From: Gammaproteobacteria bacterium
GTDB lineage: Bacteria > Pseudomonadota > Gammaproteobacteria > Pseudomonadales > Azotimanducaceae_A
DNA: 5,158 bases
Assembly (NCBI GenBank): GCA_028819775.1
Contig: JAPPKV010000313.1
Location: forward strand, 1 to 5,158
Direction of reading: 5' to 3'
Shown one piece after another: positions 1-5,158 of the stretch (position 1 is the first letter of the stretch; every line of letters starts with the position of its first letter). A program made the position numbers and the translations under genes. The notes under the pieces were generated by a model. It was not told where the DNA came from. It made no database searches and worked only from the letters and a program-made list of their open reading frames with translations.

Positions 1-214
1 TGAGTTCGAGGTAGGAGAGTCCCAGGCCGCCGTGGGCTTCGGGAATGACGACGGCGGTCCAGCCGAGTTCGGCGATCTGTTTCCAGAGTTCCTCGTCATG
101 CGGCGCGTCGCCATCGAGAATGGCGCGCACGGCGGAATAGGGACATTGCTCCTGGAGAAAGCCGAGCGCCTGCTCCCGAAGCAGGTTCTGCTCGTCGGAG
201 AATTCAAAGTTCAC
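1..214 (-). CDS. Acyl-CoA dehydrogenase, N-terminal part (runs off the left edge)
   Basis: This is the first 71 codons of an acyl-CoA dehydrogenase, an FAD enzyme that oxidises an acyl-CoA to the trans-2-enoyl-CoA and passes electrons to electron-transfer flavoprotein. The visible part reads MNFEFSDEQNLLREQALGF at the start and contains LWKQIAELGW (residues 43-52), followed by IPEAHGGLGLS (57-67). These are hallmarks of the helical N-terminal domain of the family (Acyl-CoA_dh_N type): an F-S-x-E-Q opening, a 'W..laelGw' helix and the 'iPe..GGlGls' turn. The FAD-binding middle domain and catalytic base lie outside the window, so chain-length specificity cannot be judged. The start is GTG at 214, preceded by GAGGA (225-221) with a 6-nt gap. 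There is no ATG alternative in frame. The start overlaps the stop of the small upstream ORF in a GTGA tetranucleotide, implying translational coupling. Domain identity is seen in the sequence; the pathway role is family knowledge. Confidence 0.9.
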   Translation of the reverse strand, partial: MNFEFSDEQNLLREQALGFLQEQCPYSAVRAILDGDAPHDEELWKQIAELGWTAVVIPEAHGGLGLSYLEL

Positions 215-363
215 GGGACTTCCTCGCGTTTCGTGGGCAGTGGGAGGGCGTTGGGGTCGATTGTAACCGTCCGGGCGGGATCATGGTCCCAAATGCAGTA
301 GCCTGCGGCTTTTTCGGCTCGGATGTCTTGGAGTTGACCGGCAAGACTGGTACTTTCGGCCAT
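211..363 (-). CDS. Small hypothetical protein (50 aa), coupled to the acyl-CoA dehydrogenase
   Basis: This is a 50-codon ORF that I do not recognise. It starts MAESTSLAGQLQDIRAEKAA, continues with GYCIWDHDPARTVTID and ends LPLPTKREEVP. The first 20 residues look like a short amphipathic helix. There is no signal peptide, no membrane segment, and only one Cys. Support for it being real: the composition is balanced, unlike the Arg/Pro/Gly-rich frames antisense to the genes here. The stop (TGA, 213-211) overlaps the GTG start of the acyl-CoA dehydrogenase by 4 nt, and that gene's ribosome-binding site lies inside this ORF. Against: the ATG at 363 has no good Shine-Dalgarno sequence (only CGGAC nearby), and third-position GC is only modest. 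The frame stays open upstream, but I found no convincing earlier start before the spacer. It could be a genuine small protein or a leader ORF that delivers ribosomes to the next gene. Confidence 0.5.
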   Translation of the reverse strand: MAESTSLAGQLQDIRAEKAAGYCIWDHDPARTVTIDPNALPLPTKREEVP

Positions 364-392
364 TCGCGTCCGAAGGGAACTCGGCTGCGGGG

Positions 393-410
393 ACCGGTCA
401 AGTGGCCGGT
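393..410. promoter_or_regulatory. Imperfect palindrome between divergent genes (possible operator or leader hairpin)
   Basis: The sequence ACCGGTCAAGTGGCCGGT has arms ACCGG and CCGGT that are exactly complementary. A G-T pair extends the stem to 6 bp with a 6-nt loop. It sits in the middle of the divergent spacer, about 9 nt upstream of the purine-rich ribosome-binding region of the leader ORF. As DNA it could bind a dimeric repressor controlling both directions; as RNA it could form a small hairpin near the ribosome-binding site. Neither role is shown. Eight of its bases (CCGGTCAA, 394-401) are also the exact reverse complement of 334-341. Confidence 0.3.
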
Positions 411-418
411 GGTGATGA

Positions 419-430
419 GAGGGGGAGGAG
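419..430 (+). promoter_or_regulatory. Purine-rich ribosome-binding region for the leader ORF
   Basis: The stretch GAGGGGGAGGAG lies directly before the ATG at 432 and offers several anti-Shine-Dalgarno registers: GAGG at 419-422 with a 9-nt gap and GGAGG at 424-428 with only a 3-nt gap. It is the strongest ribosome-binding sequence upstream of the first ABC gene. It points to the ATG at 432, not to the ABC start at 533, which has no comparable sequence of its own. This is the main reason for annotating the leader ORF. Confidence 0.55.
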
Positions 431-431
431 C

Positions 432-533
432 ATGGTCTCGACAACGACCGCAGTCGACTGCGCTCCGGCGACGCGTCAAGCGTTCGCGGATGCGCACTTG
501 ACCTCTCGTCCTGCCCGTATGGCCATCGGCTGA
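432..533 (+). CDS. 33-aa leader ORF translationally coupled to the ABC exporter
   Basis: This is a short ORF, too small for most gene callers. It begins MVSTTTAVDCAPATRQAF and ends SRPARMAIG. It follows a purine-rich ribosome-binding region and stops with TGA at 531-533, whose last base is the first base of the ABC exporter ATG (TGATG). That arrangement is a classic termination-reinitiation junction. The exporter start lacks its own good Shine-Dalgarno sequence, so coupling from this ORF would explain how it is translated. Third-position GC is about 70%, compatible with coding. The peptide has no signal sequence or membrane segment and a single Cys; I do not recognise it. It could be a regulatory leader peptide, a small functional protein or merely a ribosome-delivery ORF. 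No run of a single amino acid, as in classical attenuators, is present. Confidence 0.5.
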   Translation: MVSTTTAVDCAPATRQAFADAHLTSRPARMAIG

Positions 534-2965
534 TGCCTGACGCCGATTTCGAAGCGAACTGGGCCCGGTCCCGGGCGTTGCCCATGTTCCGGGAGGGCAA
601 GATTCCCCCGGAACGGGACCGCAGCGTGAGTCAGGACGACAGCGGCTTCCGCGATGTCGTGACGCTGCTTTTCCGGTCGTGGCCGTATATCCGGCCGCAG
701 TTGCTGGGGCGCTGGTGGTACCCGTGGCGCGGGGCCGACGAGGAAGTCGCGGACCTGGTAAGCGGCGACGGCTATCAGTTCGGCTACGCGCCGTTCCTGG
801 TGGCGCTGGTCGCGGCGGTCGGTCCGATGTCCGGGTGGGTGCCGGCGACCTTCGAGTGGCCGATGTACCTGCTCTACGTGCCCGTCTTGACCATGGTCGC
901 AGCCATGTTCGCGATGGCCTTCCTTCGGGGAAGGGCGCAGCTAGTCGGCACGATCGCCCTCCTGCTTGGCGGCATCGGCACGAACGTGATCGCCAGCTTT
1001 TTCATCGAGGGCTACGCGTCGACCCTCTACGGTGCGTCGGTAACCGTGGCGTGTATCGCCGGGTGGATGCTGCAGTTCCGGGTGCGTGAGGGCCGCATCG
1101 AATACCGGGTGCGAATCGGCGCCCATTTGGTCTACTTCTACGCCATCAACTTCACGCAGCGCTTCATCGGCTTGGCGCTTAGCGTGATCCTCGCGGACCT
1201 TCTGAACCAGAATCTGCTGCAAGCGGAGCCGCTGGCGCCGGCGTTGGCGGAACTGTTCGGCGTACCCGAATGGACGCAGGCGTACATCGAGGAGTTGACC
1301 GACGAGCAGCGCCGCTGGTTGATCTGGATCTACGTCTACCTCGCCCTGGGATCGCACCTGGTCCAGTTGCCGCTGCGGATCATCAACCCGTACTACAACA
1401 TGTGGATCATGCAGCGCATCAACCAGGATCTGCGGGTGGCGCTCCTGTCGCGCTGGCACCAGCTCTCGCTCAGCTACCACAGCGAGCACCGCACCGGCGA
1501 CTCGATCTTCCGCATCTACCAGGACAGCGCCATGGTGACTGCCGTCATCGGCCATCTCATCGGCATGACGCTGGCCATGATGAGCTACTACAGTTGCGTG
1601 GCGCTGGTGACGCTCTTGAACCCTTGGCTCGGCCTGGCCGCCGCAGTGTTGGTCGCGCCCGCGCTCCTTTGGGCGCAGTGGGCCATGCCACGGATGCGCA
1701 CCCGGACGCTGGTCTACCGGGCGGCGACGTCGGACGTTACGTCCACCATCCAGGAGAGCTTCGGCGGCATTCGCCTCATCAAGGCGTTTGGCACCGCCGG
1801 GCGCATGCAGCGCCGACTGGAGGAGGACTCGGTGGTCGCTTTCAACGCCGCCTTCCGCGTGCGCCACCTGATCGCCATCGTCACCATCGTCATGTATTCG
1901 GTCGCCGCCATGTTCGTGGCCGGCAGCAGTTCGTTCATGGCGTGGTGGTCCAACCAGGGCAACCCCGCTTGGGCGCTCGAGCTGATCGCCCTCGTGGGGA
2001 TCAGCTTCGTGGCGTGGAACTTGGCGACCTTCAGTTGGACCCGGGATCAATTCCACGAGGCGACAGGCGACATCCGCAAACTGCTGCGGGACTGGATGAC
2101 CGCCCAGGACATGGCCATGGGGCTTAGGCGCGTGTTCGACATCCTGGATATCGAACCGGACGTGCAGGACCGGCCCGACGCGGTTCCGCTGACAACGTTC
2201 GAGCGGGAAATCCGCTTCGACGACGTGAGTTTCGCCTACGAGGCCGACCGCCCGGTACTCGACGGCGTGAGCTTCACCGCGACGCCGGGGACCATCACCG
2301 CCGTCATCGGTCCCACGGGGTCGGGCAAGAGCACGCTGATGGCACTCCTGTTGCGGCTATTCGATCCAGATCGGGGTGCGATCACAATCGACGGTCGACC
2401 CCTTGACGACTACCAGCTTGACTCGCTGCGCGGCAACATCGCCATCGCCCTGCAGGAGAACGTCCTGTTTGCCATGTCGGTACGGGACAACATCCGCTAC
2501 GCCGCACCCAACGCCAGCGACGAAAACGTGATGGAAGCGGTGCGCGTTGCGGCCATGGACGACTATGTGGCCGGTCTCCCGAACGGTATCGACACGGTGC
2601 TTTCCGACCGAGGCGGCAGATTGTCCAGCGGCCAACGACAGCGGTTGTCGATCGCCCGGGCAGTGGTGCGGGACACGCCCGTGCTCGTGCTCGACGAACC
2701 CACGGCGGCGTTGGACGCGGCGACCGAGCATCGCGTCATGCAGCGCCTTGCCGAATGGGGCGAGGGCCGGGCGATCTTCCTCATCACGCATCGGATCTCG
2801 ACCATCCGTCGCGCCGACAACATTCTCTATCTGGATGGCGGTCGCATTGTCGAGAGCGGCAACCACAACACCTTGATGTCGAGGGAAGGCGGTCGCTACC
2901 GCGCTTTCGTGGAGGCCGAGTCCACCCTGATCGATACGACGCGCGGTCTAGGGGTGGAGAGCTAG
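533..2965 (+). CDS. ABC exporter half-transporter with extra four-helix segment (permease-ATPase, 810 aa)
   Basis: This is an ABC exporter half-transporter of the MdlB/MsbA (ABCB) type with fused membrane and ATPase domains. Usual length is about 580-620 aa, so it carries roughly 200 extra residues. An elbow-like motif, RSWPYIRPQLLGRWW (48-62), is followed by four predicted extra membrane segments (about 84-105, 111-131, 136-158, 163-182). The canonical six helices follow, near 197-226, 261-285, 336-360, 362-384, 444-472 and 480-500. The first intracellular loop has RTGDSIFRIYQD (320-331). The ATPase domain (about 560-795) has A-loop Tyr569, Walker A GPTGSGKS (593-600, Lys599), Q-loop Gln641, signature LSSGQ (697-701), Walker B VLVLDEP with catalytic Glu722, D-loop AALD and H-loop His753, so it should hydrolyse ATP. 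About 13 extra residues lie between TM6 and the ATPase domain (about 503-516). The start at 533 is favoured by TGATG coupling to the leader ORF; Met18 and Val32 (GTG) are weaker alternatives. Its likely partner is the next gene. The substrate is unknown. Confidence 0.96.
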   Translation: MPDADFEANWARSRALPMFREGKIPPERDRSVSQDDSGFRDVVTLLFRSWPYIRPQLLGRWWYPWRGADEEVADLVSGDGYQFGYAPFLVALVAAVGPMSGWVPATFEWPMYLLYVPVLTMVAAMFAMAFLRGRAQLVGTIALLLGGIGTNVIASFFIEGYASTLYGASVTVACIAGWMLQFRVREGRIEYRVRIGAHLVYFYAINFTQRFIGLALSVILADLLNQNLLQAEPLAPALAELFGVPEWTQAYIEELTDEQRRWLIWIYVYLALGSHLVQLPLRIINPYYNMWIMQRINQDLRVALLSRWHQLSLSYHSEHRTGDSIFRIYQDSAMVTAVIGHLIGMTLAMMSYYSCVALVTLLNPWLGLAAAVLVAPALLWAQWAMPRMRTRTLVYRAATSDVTSTIQESFGGIRLIKAFGTAGRMQRRLEEDSVVAFNAAFRVRHLIAIVTIVMYSVAAMFVAGSSSFMAWWSNQGNPAWALELIALVGISFVAWNLATFSWTRDQFHEATGDIRKLLRDWMTAQDMAMGLRRVFDILDIEPDVQDRPDAVPLTTFEREIRFDDVSFAYEADRPVLDGVSFTATPGTITAVIGPTGSGKSTLMALLLRLFDPDRGAITIDGRPLDDYQLDSLRGNIAIALQENVLFAMSVRDNIRYAAPNASDENVMEAVRVAAMDDYVAGLPNGIDTVLSDRGGRLSSGQRQRLSIARAVVRDTPVLVLDEPTAALDAATEHRVMQRLAEWGEGRAIFLITHRISTIRRADNILYLDGGRIVESGNHNTLMSREGGRYRAFVEAESTLIDTTRGLGVES
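2951..2959 (+). promoter_or_regulatory. Ribosome-binding site of the second ABC gene
   Basis: The sequence GGGGTGGAG lies inside the last codons of the first ABC gene, with GGAG at 2956-2959 and 9 nt to the ATG at 2969. It fixes the start of the second gene and, with the 3-nt intergenic gap, shows that the two subunits are made from one transcript, probably at similar levels. Confidence 0.7.
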
Positions 2966-2968
2966 GCA

Positions 2969-5056
2969 ATGGCGGAAGGCGTCGACCAGTCCGCTGGCGA
3001 GCAGTTTGGCACCGGCACGGCGCCCACCGGGTCTTGGGGCCCCGCACCGCAGGACGATCTCGACGCCCGAGCAAGCCGCATCGACACCCGCACCCGGATC
3101 GGGGAGCGGGAGGCATTGGGCATCATTCTTCGCGCCGCCGCCTACATCCGCTTCTTCGGGTGGCGATACGCAGCCAAGTTCGCCATGAAGCTCGGCGCCT
3201 ACATCATCGGCCTGGGGCTTTTGCCGTGGCCCACGAAGATGCTCACCGACCATGTCGTGCTGGGCAAGCCTATCGAGGAAGCGACGGACTATCCGCCCTA
3301 TTGGCAACCCGTCATCGAATTGTGCCAGGGATGGTCTTCGCTGGAGATTCTGGCCCTTCTGCTTGGCATCGGCGGGGGGTTGGTGCTGCTGATCGGACGC
3401 TACGTCACCGGCTACAACGACGACGTGGAGGCCGGGCTCGCACAGGGCCACGACTACGCAACGCAGGTCGAGAACAAGATCCACGGCGGCCACAGCACAT
3501 TCGGTGGTCTTTGGGGCTACGTCGAGTTCAAGATCGAGGCGCGGCTTACCCAGGCACTCAACCACACCCTGCGGGCCCAGTTGTTCAGTCGCATCGGCGC
3601 GCTTTCCATGACCCAGCTCGAGGACCAACGCATCGGCGACTCGATCTACCGCGTGCTCTACGACGCGCCGCAGATCAACGAGGTTTTCTACGAAATCACC
3701 CACACGCCGTTCATGTCCACGTTCCTCTACGGCCAGGCGATGCTCACGGCGATCGCCACCTATTCCTACTCCGACATGCCCGAGATGTTCTGGATGACGG
3801 CGGCGCTGTTCCCGACGTGGTTCGGGCTTTCCCTTCTATTCACGCGCATCGTGCGTCGTCGGGGCCAGGCCGCACGTGCGGCCGGCGCGCTGACGACGGG
3901 CACCATCGAAGAGGGCATGGACAACGTGCTGGCCGTCCAGAGCCTCGGCAGCAATGCCACGGAGCGTGATCGCTTCGACGCCGACAGCAAGGAGTCCTTC
4001 CGGCGGCACCGCGCCGTCTCGCTGATGTGGATGATCATTCCCGAGGTCGTCGGCACGCTGATCGCCTTCATCCAGACGGCGTTCTTCGTGCTGCTCATCC
4101 ATCTGATCATCGACGACAGGCTGTCGCCCGGCGACTTCGCGGCCATGTTCGTGTTCTGGGGCTACCTGATGGGTCCGGCGAGGTCCATGGGCTATCTGTG
4201 GATCCGATTCCAGGACAACGTCGCCGGTCTGCGGCGGGTGTTCGCCATGATGGACCTCCCAGCGGAAACCGACCTTGGTCGGGTGGAGTTGCCGCCGGTA
4301 CGCGAGGGCGTGTCCATGCGCGGTGCCGGACTCGTCTACCCCGATGGCCGGCGCGCACTCGAAGGTGTCGATCTGGATGCCCGGATCGGCCAGATCGTCG
4401 CGTTCGTTGGTCCCACGGGGGCCGGCAAGACCAGCCTCGCTTACCTGATTCCGAGATACCACGTAGCCACTGAAGGCGCGGTGTCCATCGACGGCCACAA
4501 CGTCAACGACGTGACTCTAGAGAGTCTGCGCGGCCAGGTGACCTACGTGTTCCAGGAAACCCAACTGTTCTCGGACTCCATCTTCGAGAACATCCGCTAC
4601 GGCAAGCCCGGGGCAGGCCGGGAAGATGTGATGCGCGTCGCCCGAACCGCCGGCATCCACGACTTCATCATGTCCCTTCCGGAGGGCTACGACACGAAAC
4701 TGGGCAGTGCCTCTGCCAGCAAGCTCTCCGTGGGGCAAAAGCAACGCATTTCCATTGCCCGCGGCCTGCTGCGCGACTCGCGGATCCTGATCCTCGACGA
4801 GCCGACGTCGGCCCTTGATCCCGAGACCGAGGAGTACCTGGTCCAGTCGCTGCACGAGGCGGCCAAGGACAGACTGGTGTTCATCATCGCCCATCGCCTG
4901 TCCACGATTGCCCACGCCGACAAGATCGTCTTCCTGGAGGACGGACGCGTCATGGAACAGGGCAGCCACGACGAACTGATGGCTCTCCAGGATGGGCGCT
5001 ACCGCCGGTTTGTCGCGCTGCAGACGGCGGCTGCCGACGACGAGGCGGCTGTTTGA
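2969..5056 (+). CDS. ABC exporter half-transporter, second subunit (permease-ATPase, 695 aa)
   Basis: This is the second exporter half-transporter and the likely heterodimer partner of the preceding gene. Residues 1-47 are a hydrophilic Gly/Pro/Asp-rich cytoplasmic tail. The elbow region (ILRAAAYIRFFGWRYAAKF, 53-71) runs straight into TM1 (about 72-92). Other helices lie near 126-146, 246-266, 272-294, 352-381 and 386-405. After TM2 there is an extra stretch (about 151-186) with HGGH at 172-175. The first intracellular loop carries RIGDSIYRVLYD (221-232). The ATPase domain (about 448-685) has A-loop Tyr457, Walker A GPTGAGKT (481-488, Lys487), Q-loop Gln529, signature LSVGQ (586-590), Walker B ILILDEP with catalytic Glu611, SALD D-loop and H-loop His642. 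The segment before the signature, normally like GERG, is GSAS (579-582), a degenerate X-loop. Both Walker motifs and the catalytic Glu are intact, so it should bind and hydrolyse ATP. The ATG has a good ribosome-binding site 9 nt upstream. The family is certain; the substrate is not deducible. Confidence 0.96.
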   Translation: MAEGVDQSAGEQFGTGTAPTGSWGPAPQDDLDARASRIDTRTRIGEREALGIILRAAAYIRFFGWRYAAKFAMKLGAYIIGLGLLPWPTKMLTDHVVLGKPIEEATDYPPYWQPVIELCQGWSSLEILALLLGIGGGLVLLIGRYVTGYNDDVEAGLAQGHDYATQVENKIHGGHSTFGGLWGYVEFKIEARLTQALNHTLRAQLFSRIGALSMTQLEDQRIGDSIYRVLYDAPQINEVFYEITHTPFMSTFLYGQAMLTAIATYSYSDMPEMFWMTAALFPTWFGLSLLFTRIVRRRGQAARAAGALTTGTIEEGMDNVLAVQSLGSNATERDRFDADSKESFRRHRAVSLMWMIIPEVVGTLIAFIQTAFFVLLIHLIIDDRLSPGDFAAMFVFWGYLMGPARSMGYLWIRFQDNVAGLRRVFAMMDLPAETDLGRVELPPVREGVSMRGAGLVYPDGRRALEGVDLDARIGQIVAFVGPTGAGKTSLAYLIPRYHVATEGAVSIDGHNVNDVTLESLRGQVTYVFQETQLFSDSIFENIRYGKPGAGREDVMRVARTAGIHDFIMSLPEGYDTKLGSASASKLSVGQKQRISIARGLLRDSRILILDEPTSALDPETEEYLVQSLHEAAKDRLVFIIAHRLSTIAHADKIVFLEDGRVMEQGSHDELMALQDGRYRRFVALQTAAADDEAAV

Positions 5057-5063
5057 GGGTCGC

Positions 5064-5084
5064 GGGACGGGACAAGCCCGTCCC
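5064..5084. repeat. Perfect 8-bp hairpin just after the exporter operon
   Basis: GGGACGGG (5064-5071) and CCCGTCCC (5077-5084) are exact complements around a 5-nt ACAAG loop, starting 8 nt after the stop of the second ABC gene. The stem is very GC-rich, but the following bases (CTACGGC) contain no T-tract, so it is not a standard intrinsic terminator. It may protect the 3' end of the mRNA, assist termination or be part of a dispersed intergenic repeat. The loop-plus-arm CAAGCCCG (5073-5080) can alternatively pair with CGGGCTTG (5124-5131). Confidence 0.5.
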
Positions 5085-5102
5085 CTACGGCACCGGCAAG
5101 GG

Positions 5103-5138
5103 GGCAAGCCAAGCCTTGCGTGTCGGGCTTGATTTGCC
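5103..5138. repeat. Second imperfect inverted repeat in the 3' region
   Basis: GGCAA (5103-5107) pairs with TTGCC (5134-5138), and CAAGCC (5110-5115) pairs with GGCTTG (5126-5131). Together they form an 11-bp interrupted stem with a 2x2 internal loop and a 10-nt apical loop. No T-tract follows. With the hairpin at 5064-5084 it fills most of the non-coding 3' stretch (5057-5158), in which I see no gene. Confidence 0.4.
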
Positions 5139-5158
5139 GCTCCGAAAGCTCCTATGTT

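Larger units (their letters stand above)
364..431. other. Divergent intergenic spacer
   Basis: These 68 bases separate the start of the small minus-strand ORF from the start of the plus-strand leader ORF, so they should carry regulatory signals for both directions unless the promoters lie inside the small ORFs. I see no convincing -10 box in either direction. On the minus strand there is a good -35-like TTGACC (401-396), but the sequence 17 nt further on (TCCCTT-like) is not a credible -10. The spacer holds an 18-bp imperfect palindrome (393-410) and the purine-rich ribosome-binding region (419-430). Confidence 0.5.

Noticed and set aside
328..356. A plus-strand promoter, TTGGAG with 17-nt spacing to TGGTACTTT (extended -10-like)
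   Set aside because: Each hexamer matches the sigma-70 consensus at only about half of its positions, and it lies inside the probable small minus-strand gene. It was too weak to annotate, although the position before the leader ORF is suitable.
941..2056. A long open frame (about 371 codons) on the minus strand across the first ABC gene
   Set aside because: Its product is Arg/His/Gln/Asp-rich low-complexity sequence antisense to a conserved exporter, as expected from GC-rich codon use. It shows no recognisable domain.
2308..2335. A nucleotide repeat shared with the second ABC gene near 4409-4436
   Set aside because: The similarity is confined to the Walker A codons and reflects protein conservation, not a mobile or structural repeat.
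2963..2971. The two ABC genes as one broken full-length transporter
   Set aside because: The first ends in a clean TAG after a complete ATPase domain, and the second has its own ribosome-binding site, ATG and N-terminal tail. These are two normal half-transporters.
2755..3969. A long plus-strand open frame (about 404 codons) spanning the junction of the two ABC genes
   Set aside because: It is out of frame with both exporters, very rich in Arg/His/Gly/Pro, and overlaps two certain genes completely.
5064..5084. A standard rho-independent terminator
   Set aside because: The stem is strong, but it is followed by CTACGGC with no run of T, so I annotated it as an inverted repeat only.
1..5158. 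CRISPR arrays, tRNA or rRNA genes, transposases, toxin-antitoxin or phage genes
   Set aside because: No regularly spaced repeats, cloverleaf-like sequences or relevant protein motifs were seen on either strand.

Overview
The window is high-GC (roughly 60-65% by eye) bacterial DNA with tight gene packing, one GTG start, overlapping stop/start codons and Shine-Dalgarno-like sequences. This suggests a GC-rich Gram-negative-type bacterium. I cannot name a phylum or species from the sequence alone.

Layout. (1) On the minus strand, positions 1-214 hold the first 71 codons of an acyl-CoA dehydrogenase that runs off the left edge. Its GTG start overlaps by 4 nt (GTGA) the stop of a likely 50-codon upstream gene (363-211). 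(2) A 68-bp divergent spacer (364-431) contains an 18-bp imperfect palindrome and ends in a purine-rich ribosome-binding region. (3) On the plus strand, a 33-codon leader ORF (432-533) ends in TGATG, its stop codon sharing a base with the start of the first ABC gene. (4) Two consecutive ABC exporter half-transporters follow: an unusually long 810-aa subunit (533-2965) and a 695-aa subunit (2969-5056), with 3 nt between them. (5) The last 102 bases are non-coding and hold several inverted repeats but no T-tract.

How the genes work together. The two half-transporters each carry a type-1 exporter membrane domain and a complete ATPase domain, and they are non-identical and adjacent. The natural reading is one heterodimeric exporter (MdlB/MsbA-like, ABCB type) driven by ATP, with an unknown substrate. 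The leader ORF probably couples translation into the exporter genes. The divergent acyl-CoA dehydrogenase unit may share regulation through the spacer, but no functional link between fatty-acyl oxidation and the exporter can be shown here.

The most unusual points are: a four-helix segment that appears to be inserted between the elbow helix and TM1 of the first exporter subunit; an extra His-containing stretch of about 36 residues after TM2 of the second; altered signature motifs (LSSGQ and LSVGQ) with a degenerate X-loop in the second subunit; and two probable small genes at the divergent junction, both with overlapping stop/start codons.
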